Of a stretch of 64,000 bases of DNA, positions 8,652-18,177 are shown piece by piece. Each line of letters begins with the position of its first letter. Position 1 is the stretch's first letter. The translations under genes were made by a program, and so were the position numbers. The stretch is from positions 181,194 through 245,193 of the forward strand of contig NZ_RQIS01000009.1 in NCBI RefSeq assembly GCF_003837865.1, given 5' to 3'. Under the pieces are notes generated by a model. The model saw only the letters and a program-made list of their open reading frames with translations, had not been told where the DNA came from and did not search any database. This DNA is from Paraburkholderia dinghuensis. GTDB lineage: Bacteria; Pseudomonadota; Gammaproteobacteria; Burkholderiales; Burkholderiaceae.

Positions 8652-10094
8652 ATGAGAACGCTGACGCTTGCGACACTTGCCGCCGCGACCGTTTGCCTTG
8701 CCGGCTGCATGACGGTGGGACCGGATTACCATCGCCCCGACGTGCAGGTGCCGGCAACGTGGCGAATCGATATGCATGAGGCAGAAGAGGTCGTCAATAC
8801 GGCATGGTGGGAGCAGTTCGACGATCCGGTGTTGAACGACCTGATTCAAACGGCACTACGCGAAAATCTCGACGTGCGTATCGCAGCGGCGCGCGTCGAT
8901 CAATTCATCGGCGTGCTGCGTGCTGCGCGTTCACAGGGCCTGCCGCAGATCAACTATGGCGCTAACGTGAGCCGCAATCGCACCAGCCAGGTCGGAATGC
9001 CACCACTGCCGCCCACGCTCGATCCTGTATTCGATCTCTATCAGGGAGTGTTGTCCGCGTCGTGGCAAATCGATCTGTTCGGCCGGGTAAGACGCCTGAC
9101 CGAAGCCGCGCAGGCGCAGGTCTATGCAAGCGTTCAGGCGCAGCGAGGCGTCGTGCTGTCGCTGGTGACCGGCGTGGCAACGAGCTACATTACGTTGCGC
9201 GGACTCGACCGGCAACTCGAGATCGCGCAGGCCACCGCCAACAATTTCGGCGAAACACTGCGCATCTTCGAGTTGCGCGAAAGGGATGGCCTCGTGTCCG
9301 AAACGGAGCTTTCGCAGGTGCGCTCGCAGTACAAGCTGGCGCAATCCACGATACCTGTCATCGAACAGCAGATTGCCATCGTGGAAAACGGCATGTCGGT
9401 TCTACTGGGGCGTAATCCCGGGCCGATACCGCGAGGCAAATCGGTCAGCGAACTGGTGCTTCCCCTCGTTCCGGCGGATCTACCTTCGACGTTACTGGAG
9501 CGGCGCCCCGACATCCTGCAGGCCGAACAGAACCTGATCGCCGCCAACGCGAATGTCGGCGCTACGCGCGCGCTCTACTATCCCAGCATTTCGCTGACCG
9601 GCGCACTGGGCTCCATCAGCACCGCCTTCGGTGATTTTCTTTCCGGACCGGCACAGGCGTGGTCGCTCGCGGCTGGTGTTGCCGGGCCGATATTCACGTC
9701 AGGCGCTATTGGCGGCCAGGTGCAGTCGGCTGAGGCGCAAAAGCGGCAGGCAGAACTGATCTATGTGCAGAGCGTGCTGGGTGCGTTCAACGACACCAAC
9801 AATGCACTGATCAGCTCACAGAAAACCATCGAGCAGACTGCTCTTCAGCAGGAGCGCGTCAATGCGCTGCGTGAATATGCGAGGCTGTCCAGTCTTAAGT
9901 ACGAAGACGGGTTGATTGGCTATCTCGAAGTGCTGGTGTCCGAAAACGATCTGTTCTCAGCCGAACTTTCGCTCGCGAACTTGCAGGCCTCGCGTTATAA
10001 CCAGGTGATCAGCGTGTATCAGGCGATGGGCGGAGGGTGGGTGGATATCGCCGCTTCGCTTGCGCCAGTGTCGCGGATCGACGAGCGAAAGTGA
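8652..10094 (+). CDS. outer-membrane factor lipoprotein, NodT/OprM family
   Basis: 480-residue TolC-like channel component of a tripartite efflux system. Signal peptide with lipobox LAGC (Cys19), so the mature protein is lipid-anchored in the outer membrane. Two OEP repeats with long helices follow; the motif ERRPDILQAEQNLIAANANVG near the middle and ALYYPSISLTG are diagnostic. ATG 8652 with GGAG 7 bases upstream gives an ideal signal peptide; TTG 8631 and ATG 8640 are in frame but would lengthen it. Probably the exit duct for the permease at 1-3009, from which it is separated by the antiporter genes. Confidence 0.93.
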   Translation: MRTLTLATLAAATVCLAGCMTVGPDYHRPDVQVPATWRIDMHEAEEVVNTAWWEQFDDPVLNDLIQTALRENLDVRIAAARVDQFIGVLRAARSQGLPQINYGANVSRNRTSQVGMPPLPPTLDPVFDLYQGVLSASWQIDLFGRVRRLTEAAQAQVYASVQAQRGVVLSLVTGVATSYITLRGLDRQLEIAQATANNFGETLRIFELRERDGLVSETELSQVRSQYKLAQSTIPVIEQQIAIVENGMSVLLGRNPGPIPRGKSVSELVLPLVPADLPSTLLERRPDILQAEQNLIAANANVGATRALYYPSISLTGALGSISTAFGDFLSGPAQAWSLAAGVAGPIFTSGAIGGQVQSAEAQKRQAELIYVQSVLGAFNDTNNALISSQKTIEQTALQQERVNALREYARLSSLKYEDGLIGYLEVLVSENDLFSAELSLANLQASRYNQVISVYQAMGGGWVDIAASLAPVSRIDERK

Positions 10095-10293
10095 GCTTCG
10101 GGCTGTCCGTTGGCTGCAGCGACGATCGTGGGCGCCATATGATCGCATTCGACCGGATCGGCGCGAAATGACCGAAGACTCCGGATGAAATATTTTTGAG
10201 GTCGTTGGATGAAGAGTGGAATATCGGCGGATACAAGGCCGATTCAACCGGATATAGGTTTCGACATGAAAAGCGGCATGCCGCCACGATAGC

Positions 10294-10665
10294 GGCGGAC
10301 GCAGCCCGTTCGCGCGCTTCGTGCTCGTCGAGGAACTGCTCGCGGCTGGCGCGCCCGTCTCGGCGCACTGGATCGCCGACCGCCAGAGCGGCCCGCTCAT
10401 AGCGCGCTACGGCACGCCCGAACAGAAAGCGTTCTACCTGCCGCGCATCTGCAAGGCCGACGCATTCTTCTGCATTGGCATGAGCGAGCCGAACGCGGGC
10501 TCCGACCTCGCGAGCGCGCGCACGCGCGCCGAGCTCACAGCCACCGGCTGGCGCCTCTCTGGCCGCAAGATCTGGACGACCAACGCGCCGCACTCGCACT
10601 ACATGATCGCGCTCGTACGCACGTCGGGCGTACCGGGGGACCGGCATCGCGGGCTTTCACAATAA
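10294..10665 (+). pseudogene. acyl-CoA dehydrogenase fragment
   Basis: About 120 codons of the middle of an acyl-CoA dehydrogenase: GGRSPFARFVLVEELL, ARYGTPEQKAFYLPRI, GMSEPNAGSDLAS and LSGRKIWTTNAPHSHY (FAD/substrate-domain motifs) are intact. Homology starts abruptly at the GGRSP motif and stops after GDRHRGLSQ, where a TAA follows. The usual N-terminal helical domain and the whole C-terminal catalytic domain (about two thirds of a normal 380-residue enzyme) are missing, so it cannot be functional. Confidence 0.8.
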
Positions 10666-11136
10666 AGGTCACCATCGTGACAGCGGTCACGGGCCCGTGA
10701 GGTGTCTCGTAGCGCTTCCGGAGACCCGCCACGGCGAACGGCGCGCCATCAGCGAGGCCACACCGGTACCAGACGTTCGTCACGGTCTCCCAGTTCGGCT
10801 CGACCACATACGCCGCCGGGATCAGGCAGCGTTGCCCCGCGCGCCACGCGCCCGCGTAGATGCGTTTCGCGCCGACTTCCTCTGCGCGCGCACTAAACGT
10901 CGAAACCGGCTGCATTTTCTTTCCGCCGTCGTGGTGCCGCTCGGGCTGCAGGAACTTCGGCCAGAAACCGCAGGTCCCCATCACCGCCTGGGCGCCGTCG
11001 CCTTCTGGCAGAAGCGCGGGCGCGGCGTAGTCCGGCCATATGTCAGGTCGGTACGAATCAGGCAGGCCCGGGTCGAAGCTCAGACCGGTCTGGCGCGTGA
11101 GCCGCTCCAGATCGGCGCGCGGGGAGCCTGCGATGA
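10666..11136 (-). pseudogene. SRAP/YedK (DUF159) protein fragment
   Basis: Minus-strand frame resembling SOS-response-associated (SRAP, HMCES/YedK) proteins, which bind abasic DNA. Recognisable blocks are RADLERLTRQTG near the N-terminus, STFSARAEEVGAKR, QRCLIPAAYVVEPNW and DGAPFAVAGL. The N-terminal MCGR, whose Cys2 is the catalytic nucleophile, is gone: a TGA stands where that start is expected (about 11134-11136). The 3' end breaks off in the strand after the AVAGL block and abuts the acyl-CoA dehydrogenase fragment. Convergent with that fragment and non-functional. Confidence 0.65.
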
Positions 11137-11268
11137 ATCACTTCCCGAAACAGTCTCCCGGATCTCCTGCACGATGTCCGGGTATCGATTGTGGATCGTT
11201 GCCGGCGAAAGGCTGGCTTCTTCCGCCACGGCGGATATGCTGGGGCGTCGGCCTCGGTCGACGAACTT
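11137..11268 (-). pseudogene. helix-turn-helix protein fragment
   Basis: A 40-residue minus-strand frame reads as a helix-turn-helix N-terminus: SISAVAEEASLSPATIHNRY followed by PDIVQEIRE. This style is seen in accessory proteins of plasmid or transposon integrase clusters and in small DNA-binding regulators. It runs directly into the SRAP fragment with a frame change and has no credible start or C-terminal domain. Family placement is tentative. Confidence 0.4.
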
Positions 11269-11277
11269 CGTTCTACT

Positions 11278-11436
11278 ACGCTGTCCGTTGTGTCGACGCG
11301 CTATCAGGTCGTACAGCCACGAGAGATCCTCGAATTCTATCGGGACCTGGCCGAAGTCGGCGGCTTCGAGCTGGAATGGGCGGGCGTGCTCAAGGATGGC
11401 CTAAAGCTGTGGGCGCTCCGACCGGGATTAATCTAA
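11278..11436 (+). pseudogene. DUF932 protein fragment
   Basis: About 50 codons match the plasmid/phage-associated DUF932 family: LSVVSTRYQVVQPREILEFY, then FELEWAGVLKDGLKLWAL, then a premature stop at 11434-11436. Full-length relatives are roughly 300 residues; only the central piece is here. With the three preceding fragments it marks a recombination scar left by mobile or plasmid DNA just upstream of the type VI cassette. Confidence 0.6.
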
Positions 11437-11469
11437 CCAGCATGAAATCTGTTAATTCGTGTCACAAGG

Positions 11470-11500
11470 TTGACTTGAAACTGAACACGGTTGATATGAT
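11470..11500 (+). promoter_or_regulatory. possible sigma70-type promoter upstream of vgrG 1
   Basis: TTGACT at 11470-11475 and TATGAT at 11495-11500 with a 19-base spacer, in a relatively AT-rich stretch about 210 bases before the vgrG start. The spacer is longer than optimal. No other gene occupies 11437-11713. Confidence 0.3.
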
Positions 11501-11713
11501 CAAACGATATTTTCCTTCTTTCGTGTCCGTGTGCTCGCCGGAAACGGCCTATCTGTATTTCATCAAGCGTGTGGCATGGCTTGGGCGCGTGCCAGCGTCA
11601 TCGTGAAACCTCGTATCCGGAATCGACATAGCCGGTAATCAGTCGACTGCCGGGTCGCGAAAAATCCTCTGTCACTCACGACAATAAACACGTTAAAAGT
11701 AACTGGGGTGGAA

Positions 11714-14446
11714 ATGAATGAGCAGGATATTCTGATAGCCATTCAAGGCGGACTGATCCAGCAGGACCGTTTGCTGAAACTGGACACGCCGCTCGGGAGC
11801 AATGTGCTGTTACCGCAACGGGCGGTGGGCTGGTCGCGAATCGGGCGGCATTTCGAGTTCACGCTCGACGTCCAGTCAACAAACGGCAATATCAGGCTTA
11901 AAAAACTGATTGGTCAGCCGGTAACCCTGTGGCTTCAGCAGGTGGACAAATCCTGTCGCCCCTTTCACGGCTATGTATTTGCCGTGCGGCGACTGGGATC
12001 AGATGGCGGATTAACCAGTTATTCGATCCGTTTTGCATCGTGGATGAATTTCCTCAAATTCCGCCGCGACCAGCGTATCTGGCAGGACAAGCCCGCCGAT
12101 GTCATCCTCACCGATGTGTTCAATGCGCACTCCCAGGCGAAAGGCCAGTTCCGGTTCAAACTCTCGAAGCCGTTACCGCCGAGGTCTTATTGCACGCAAT
12201 ATGAAGACGACTGGAATTTTGCTCACCGGCTGATCGAAGAGGAAGGACTGTTCGGCTTCTGGACACAGGGCGAGGACGGCAAGTCGCATACGCTGACGAT
12301 TACGGACCGGCTCGACACGTGTGAGCCGCTCGCCCCACAGACGGTGCAGTTTTCCCGCTACGATACGAACAGTGAACTGGACGCGCTGGTTCACTGGTCG
12401 AGCGAACGCACCCTGCACAGTGCGTTGCTGACAACCCGCACAGCGGACTACAAAAGCCCGTCGGCGCTCGCCAACCCGAAAGGCACCAGCATTCCCACGG
12501 TGTCGCACGAATTGCCGGACGAGCTGGAAGTCTACGAATATACGGGACCCTACAGTTACCTGAAGCAGGAACGCGGCGAGCACCTGTCGAAGATCCGCAT
12601 GGAGCAATGGGAGTCGGAGGCGAAGCGGTTTTACGGTGTCGGCGGTGTGCGCGGCATCGACGCCGGCCGCTGGTTCGAACTCACCGGGCATCCCGAGCAC
12701 GACCCCGACGCTGCCAACAGACGGCAGTTTGCGATCATCGAGGCGGTGTGGCTGATCGAGAACAACATTCCGGTATCGAGCCACCATTCGAACTTCCCGC
12801 ACAGCCTGGAAAGCCGGATAGCCCAGGCGCGTGAAAGCGCTCAGGACAGCCAGGCTTCCAGCGTGCCGCACGCGGACGGCTCGTGCGGTTTTTTCCGCGT
12901 CGAGATCGAGGTTCAGCGCAGGTCCGTCCCCTATCGCAGTCCGTTCGAACATCAGAAGCCCGTCATGCAGTTGCAGACGGTGACCATCGTGGGACCGCGC
13001 GGACAGGAGGTCTATACGGACGAACTGGGCCGCGTGAAGGTGCAGTTTCACTGGGATCGCATCGGCCAGCGCGATGACCGGAGTTCATGCTGGGTACGCG
13101 TCGCGCAGCCGTGGGCAAGCGGCGGCTTTGGCGGTATCCAGCTGCCGAGAATTGGCGACGAGGCGGTCGTATCGTTTCTCGAAGGCGATCCTGACAGACC
13201 GATCGTCACGGCGCGCGTGGGCAACGGCGCGAACCGGCCACAATGGAACCTGCCCGATCAGCACACGCTGTCGGGGTTCGTCAGCAAGGAAATCGGCGGC
13301 AGCCAGAACAACGTCTGGTTGAAGGACGACACCACCGGCCAGGTGCAGACGCAGATACGCAGCGATCACCTCGAATCGGGCCTGCATGCGGGCTATATCA
13401 CGCGGGTAAGTGAGCCGTCCGGTCGCGGCGAGAAGCGCGGTGAAGGCGTGGAACTGCGCACCGACGGGAATGCGGCCGTGCGTGGCGCTCGCGGGTTGCT
13501 GCTGACGACTCATCCGCGCTCGGGGGCAACCGGTGACGCGTTCAGCGTCGATGAGGTGAACCTCCAGCTGGCGAACGCCCTGGATACCGCCGCGAGCCTC
13601 GCGCAGTCCGCGCAAACCGCAGGCGCACAGGATGGCGAACAGAAGGCAGTCGCCGGTACCCTGAAAGCGCAGGCGAAGGCCATCCAGGGCGGCGGTGCGC
13701 TGAAGCAGTTCGAGCAGCCACACCTGGTGCTGGCGAGTCCTGCTGGCGTCGCCACCAGCACGCCGGAGCAGATTCACCTGAGCAGCGGCAAGACCACCTC
13801 GGTCACGACCGGCGAGCACGTATCGGTCAGCACGGGCGGCGGCTTTTTTGCCAGCGCGCGCAGGGCGTTGCGCCTGTTCGTCGCCGAGGCGGGCATGCGG
13901 CTCATCGCTGCGGCAGGCGACGTCGACGTGAAGGCGCTAAAGGACAGTATCAATCTCCTCGCGAAGCTCAACGTTACGGTAACCGCGAACAAGATCACGA
14001 TCAGCGCGCAGCAGGAAGTCGAGATCAATGGGGGTGGCAGTTATACCCGATGGACAGCCGGGCAGATCAAGCACGGTACGTCGGGCGGCTTCGAAGTGCA
14101 TTCGGCAAACCGGACGTTCACCGGACCGGACAGTGTGAGTACGCCATCCATTCCTGCGTTGCCGCCGGAGAAGGGACAACTGCATTTCGCGCTCGGAGCG
14201 TTGCCGGGCGAAGCGCATCAGTTCGCCAGTGAACCCTATGACCTCTACAAGGGCGGCGCAAAGATCGGCGAAGGTGTAACGGACGAATTCGGACGTGCCG
14301 TAGTGAAGGATCATCAGCCCGGTACACCTGCGTATCAGGTCCGGCTTGCCAACGGCAGTCACTACGATCTGAACGTCAAGGATGCCCTTCAAGGCGATCC
14401 TGACCATGCCGACCAGCGGACCAATCGAGGCGAACGGCTGCCCTGA
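11714..14446 (+). CDS. vgrG: type VI secretion tip protein VgrG with transthyretin-like tail
   Basis: 910-residue trimeric spike of the type VI secretion system. The N-terminal gp27-like hub opens with LDTPLGSNVLLPQRAVG; the gp5-like OB fold is at about 418-520 (VYTDELGRVKVQFHWDR, FGGIQLPRIGDEAVV); a DUF2345 beta-helix extension covers about 640-790. After residue about 815 comes an 80-residue domain (YDLYKGGAKIGEGVTDEFG, then AYQVRLANGSHYDL) that looks like the transthyretin-like extension other VgrGs use to carry phospholipase effectors. ATG 11714 is preferred to GTG 11708 because GGGGTGG sits just before it. Next gene: a phospholipase D. No sheath or baseplate genes are nearby, so this is an orphan cassette. 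Confidence 0.95.
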   Translation: MNEQDILIAIQGGLIQQDRLLKLDTPLGSNVLLPQRAVGWSRIGRHFEFTLDVQSTNGNIRLKKLIGQPVTLWLQQVDKSCRPFHGYVFAVRRLGSDGGLTSYSIRFASWMNFLKFRRDQRIWQDKPADVILTDVFNAHSQAKGQFRFKLSKPLPPRSYCTQYEDDWNFAHRLIEEEGLFGFWTQGEDGKSHTLTITDRLDTCEPLAPQTVQFSRYDTNSELDALVHWSSERTLHSALLTTRTADYKSPSALANPKGTSIPTVSHELPDELEVYEYTGPYSYLKQERGEHLSKIRMEQWESEAKRFYGVGGVRGIDAGRWFELTGHPEHDPDAANRRQFAIIEAVWLIENNIPVSSHHSNFPHSLESRIAQARESAQDSQASSVPHADGSCGFFRVEIEVQRRSVPYRSPFEHQKPVMQLQTVTIVGPRGQEVYTDELGRVKVQFHWDRIGQRDDRSSCWVRVAQPWASGGFGGIQLPRIGDEAVVSFLEGDPDRPIVTARVGNGANRPQWNLPDQHTLSGFVSKEIGGSQNNVWLKDDTTGQVQTQIRSDHLESGLHAGYITRVSEPSGRGEKRGEGVELRTDGNAAVRGARGLLLTTHPRSGATGDAFSVDEVNLQLANALDTAASLAQSAQTAGAQDGEQKAVAGTLKAQAKAIQGGGALKQFEQPHLVLASPAGVATSTPEQIHLSSGKTTSVTTGEHVSVSTGGGFFASARRALRLFVAEAGMRLIAAAGDVDVKALKDSINLLAKLNVTVTANKITISAQQEVEINGGGSYTRWTAGQIKHGTSGGFEVHSANRTFTGPDSVSTPSIPALPPEKGQLHFALGALPGEAHQFASEPYDLYKGGAKIGEGVTDEFGRAVVKDHQPGTPAYQVRLANGSHYDLNVKDALQGDPDHADQRTNRGERLP

Positions 14447-14485
14447 TGCGATACATCCACACACACTGATGACAAGGACCTGAAC

Positions 14486-16456
14486 GTGGCCGACACCCTA
14501 CAGTCCCAGAATCCGGCAACTGTCGCGATTGACGAACAGACCCGTACCGCGCAGGGGTCGGTTCAATGGCTACTGGAAAAACGCCAGGACATTGCGCCGA
14601 TTACCTATGAGAACACGCTCGATTTCATGATCTGTGGCGAAGATGGATTCAGGTCGATCGCAAACGACCTGAAAAATGCGAAATCCACCGTGGAAATCAT
14701 CTGCTGGGGGTTCGACCCAGGCATGGAACTCGTACGCGGCGGCGGCGACACGTGGCCGCGCGGGCAGACCTATGGGGCGTTGCTTGAAGAGATCACGACC
14801 CGCAAGGAAAACCCGGTTACAGTCAGGTTGATGATCTGGTACGCCGATACTGCCTCGGCCAAACAGAACAACGTACCCGGCTACTCCGACAATGGTCACA
14901 ATCCATTCACCAAACCGGCGGCCTGGGTAGTGGGCACTTCGTCGTCTCCCTACGACAGCACGAAGCGCCAGGAATACTGCATCCAGTGGTGGAAAGACAA
15001 TCTGCCGAAAGGCAATGTCAGCGGGAAAAATCCGCGTCTTCAGGTTGCATTTCGCTCCGTCGAAACCGCGGATGCCAAGCACGCACTGGCCGACGAGGAG
15101 GACAAGCCGGTCTACGTGGCGGGGAATCTGGCTGATGAAACCGGCCTGCTGCAGAACTATCCGACGCACCATCAGAAACCAATCCTTATCGATTACGCCT
15201 ACGAGGGAGGCCGTTACGCGGTGGGTTATGTGATGGGGCTGAACTCAGTGACCGACTACTGGGATACCACCGCGCACAATATCGACGATCCGATACGGGA
15301 GGCGTTAGCCCAGGGCACGCTAAAAAACGAGCAGGCGCACGAGGAGGCGACGCAAGGGCAACCCGCGACGAAAGGCTACGTGCACGGCAGACCGTACCAG
15401 GACTACGCGTGCCGCGTGGTCGGTCCCGCGCTCAAGCGATTGCATCATAACTTCGTGAGCGACTGGAACATCTTCGCGCCAGACCATAAGGTCAACGAGC
15501 TGACGGACATACCGGCCAATATCCCGAAGGTACCCAAAAATCCGGCACACGGCGTTCAGATCGTTCGTACCCATCCGCGCGAGAAAGACAAGACGATCAA
15601 GGAACTGTACTATCAGGCGAGCAGTTTCGCCCGCAACTACATCTACATCGAGAACCAGTATTTTTTCTACCCCGCCTTCGCGCGTCACCTGAAAGACACG
15701 CGGCAAACATTCTGCGAGGCTTGGGCGGCAAAATCGGGCAAACCCGTTTCGCAAATGCCGATGCTGCACCTGTTCATCGTTATCCCTCATCCAGAGGACG
15801 ATGGGATGATTCCGCGTACGTATGACATGCTCACCGAGCTTGGCTCGAGCGACGGAATGTCGGCGCAGCGAAAGTTCGTTGATGACGGCGATATCAGCCA
15901 GAACTATCCGGACGCAAAAACCATTACCGATACCGTTAAGACGGCAGAGGGCCAGTTCACCACTGAACGCAAGGTGCTGGACCGCCCCAGCGCGCAGCAG
16001 CTTGCCGCCACAACAGGAATGAAAGTAAGTGTTGCCCGGTTGCGCGCGAGCGGCCCGCACGGCGATGGCATGGCGTACCGCGAAATCTACATCCACTCCA
16101 AACTGATGATCATCGACGACGTGTTCCTCACGGTGGGCAGTGCGAACCTGAACCAGCGCAGCATGTCGTCAGACAGCGAAATCAATATCGGCGTGACCGG
16201 ACTGGAATACGCGGGTTCGTTGCGCCAGAACGTTTTCAAGCTGCATTCCGGAGGCGATATCCCGGGAACTTGCGATCTAGCTGAATTGCCTCAAACATTT
16301 AATAACTGGACTGCCACTATGAAGAGCAACCTCGTTATACAAATGAAGGGCATTGAGAAAATGCAGGGGTTTCTATTGCCGTTCGAAGACCATCGCTCAA
16401 CGACAACGATGCATGCGTCGATTGACGTTCCTTCGTCGACTGGCTCGCTAGCCTGA
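14486..16456 (+). CDS. type VI phospholipase D effector (Tle5-like)
   Basis: 656-residue member of the phospholipase D superfamily. Both HxKxxxxD motifs are intact: HQKPILID (His229, Lys231, Asp236) and HSKLMIID (His537, Lys539, Asp544), the latter followed by GSANLNQRSM. There is no signal peptide, as expected for cargo loaded on VgrG. Position between vgrG and a signal-peptide-bearing Sel1 protein matches the Tle5 antibacterial lipase cassettes, in which the enzyme attacks membrane phospholipids in the recipient periplasm. GTG start with AAGGA upstream; 39 bases after vgrG. Substrate preference cannot be read from sequence. Confidence 0.9.
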   Translation: MADTLQSQNPATVAIDEQTRTAQGSVQWLLEKRQDIAPITYENTLDFMICGEDGFRSIANDLKNAKSTVEIICWGFDPGMELVRGGGDTWPRGQTYGALLEEITTRKENPVTVRLMIWYADTASAKQNNVPGYSDNGHNPFTKPAAWVVGTSSSPYDSTKRQEYCIQWWKDNLPKGNVSGKNPRLQVAFRSVETADAKHALADEEDKPVYVAGNLADETGLLQNYPTHHQKPILIDYAYEGGRYAVGYVMGLNSVTDYWDTTAHNIDDPIREALAQGTLKNEQAHEEATQGQPATKGYVHGRPYQDYACRVVGPALKRLHHNFVSDWNIFAPDHKVNELTDIPANIPKVPKNPAHGVQIVRTHPREKDKTIKELYYQASSFARNYIYIENQYFFYPAFARHLKDTRQTFCEAWAAKSGKPVSQMPMLHLFIVIPHPEDDGMIPRTYDMLTELGSSDGMSAQRKFVDDGDISQNYPDAKTITDTVKTAEGQFTTERKVLDRPSAQQLAATTGMKVSVARLRASGPHGDGMAYREIYIHSKLMIIDDVFLTVGSANLNQRSMSSDSEINIGVTGLEYAGSLRQNVFKLHSGGDIPGTCDLAELPQTFNNWTATMKSNLVIQMKGIEKMQGFLLPFEDHRSTTTMHASIDVPSSTGSLA

Positions 16457-16471
16457 GGAAGATGAATCCCG

Positions 16472-18118
16472 ATGACTCTTATCACCGTTGTGCTACGTTG
16501 CCTTGTAAGCACCGCGTGTCTACTGGTGACCGGCGTCGAGGCGTCGCCGATAACCTCCCTGCCGAATACACTGACCATTGCCATGTCTGATCTGCCGCGT
16601 TACGAAAAACTGCCTCTGTTCAACCCGCACCGCAAGACCTTCACCTGCGAGCACCAAGGCCAGCACGTACCACCGGTCGATCCGCAGGCTGAACTGTGGT
16701 TCCAGCAAGCGCTGGCGCTTGATGACCCGAACATTTATGTCGGGAAACGCGACTACCCGAAAATCTACCAGCTATACACACAGGCCGCCGAACGCAATCA
16801 CTGGAAGGCGATGCTCAACCTCGCCTCGCTGATTCTGAGTGACAACGCGGGTGTGCCCGTACACGCTCGAGAGGTGGCCATCCGCTGGGTCGAGAAAGCC
16901 ATGCAACTTGGGGTGCCTGATGCGTACGACATGATGGGCACCTACCATCAGACCGGAATGATCAAGGGAGGAGATGCCACCTCCGCCTACGCATTCTTTC
17001 AGCGTGCCGCCGACATGGGCAGTCCGTCGGCTCAGACGTTCCTCGGGTTCAAGATGAGTGGGAACTACGACAGTCCTGACGGGGAATTCTGGGGGAACGC
17101 CACAATCGGCATGGAAATGCTTCAGTGCGCGCTGTCACAAGGGTACGGCGACGCGGCCGACGATCTGGGCTACCTATACAAGGACACGACACCTGAGTCC
17201 AAACTTCGCGCGCTCAAAGTTTTTCACGAAGGGGTGAAACTGGGTAGTGCGAAATGTGCAAATTCACTGTCCAGCGAATTTAGCGGTCTTGGCTTGACCA
17301 GTGGTCGTAACATTGTTGGTCACATCGACGAGGCCCGTGCCGAGCGGTACAGCAAGCTTGGCGACGCGCTGGAATTTTATGGCGGCCGTCTGAAGCTACC
17401 CAATCTCGATAAGGTGCTGCCCCTGCCTCCAGCGCCGTTGCCCAAATGGGACGGAGATATACAGACGTTGATCGACGGCGCGAAGGCCGTAACGTCGCCG
17501 CCCAAAGCGCAGCAGGGCGCAGCGCTTCCAGGGCGTGAATTCATTCCGCACGGATATGCTGTGTCGTCGCTGGAACAAAGCACGATGGCGGTTGCGGGCA
17601 ACCAGATCGTGCCGCGCGACGGCTACTGGCTTGCGCTCTACGGTGCAGCATCGACCCCAAAAAACCAGCAGATTCCCGCCCGCCGGAATACCCCCGAGCG
17701 CTATCAGGCCGGTGAGCGCTTCGACGCCTCGTCATTTGCCTGGCTCACGGTCGACCAGGTGCAATGGCATTACCTTGGCGAAGCCTATGCGCTGCCCCCG
17801 CAGCGTGACGATTTCCTGAAGCACATGATCGATGCCGGCTTCCTGCGCGAAGTCCCTGAACCCGCTTCGCCAGTCCGGTGTAACGGTGCTCAGCGATGCC
17901 CGCAAACCGGGATATGGGAGGGTCGCGTGGCCGACGATCATCCGATGGCCGCGCTGTACAACCGGTGGGACCGGCAGGCCTTCGTCGAGAAGGATCACGC
18001 GTTTCCGCAGCCCGCGGCGCAGTTCATCGACGTCGCCGCCCATGACCTGCAATGGACATACCTGGGTAGCCCGAACGCGGAAACTGGCATGTCCGGCATA
18101 CGCGAGATCGGCTTGTAG
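16472..18118 (+). CDS. Sel1-repeat immunity protein, probable Tle5 antagonist
   Basis: 548-residue exported protein. The N-terminal 25-30 residues form a signal peptide (cleavage likely after VEA). Sel1-like helical repeats follow at about 75-260 (YPKIYQLYTQAAERNHWKAM, AREVAIRWVEKAMQLGVPDA, TSAYAFFQRAADMGSPSAQT). The last 180 residues hold two copies of a different unit ending in a W-x-YLG motif (VQWHYLGEA and LQWTYLGSP). Periplasmic Sel1 proteins next to Tle5 lipases are known cognate immunity proteins; function here is inferred from that context. Only 15 bases separate it from the effector gene. Confidence 0.8.
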   Translation: MTLITVVLRCLVSTACLLVTGVEASPITSLPNTLTIAMSDLPRYEKLPLFNPHRKTFTCEHQGQHVPPVDPQAELWFQQALALDDPNIYVGKRDYPKIYQLYTQAAERNHWKAMLNLASLILSDNAGVPVHAREVAIRWVEKAMQLGVPDAYDMMGTYHQTGMIKGGDATSAYAFFQRAADMGSPSAQTFLGFKMSGNYDSPDGEFWGNATIGMEMLQCALSQGYGDAADDLGYLYKDTTPESKLRALKVFHEGVKLGSAKCANSLSSEFSGLGLTSGRNIVGHIDEARAERYSKLGDALEFYGGRLKLPNLDKVLPLPPAPLPKWDGDIQTLIDGAKAVTSPPKAQQGAALPGREFIPHGYAVSSLEQSTMAVAGNQIVPRDGYWLALYGAASTPKNQQIPARRNTPERYQAGERFDASSFAWLTVDQVQWHYLGEAYALPPQRDDFLKHMIDAGFLREVPEPASPVRCNGAQRCPQTGIWEGRVADDHPMAALYNRWDRQAFVEKDHAFPQPAAQFIDVAAHDLQWTYLGSPNAETGMSGIREIGL

Positions 18119-18177
18119 ACAGTCTGAATGGAACGGCATTGCGTCATGATCCGGGTATTTTTTAGTGGAGTGAACAG

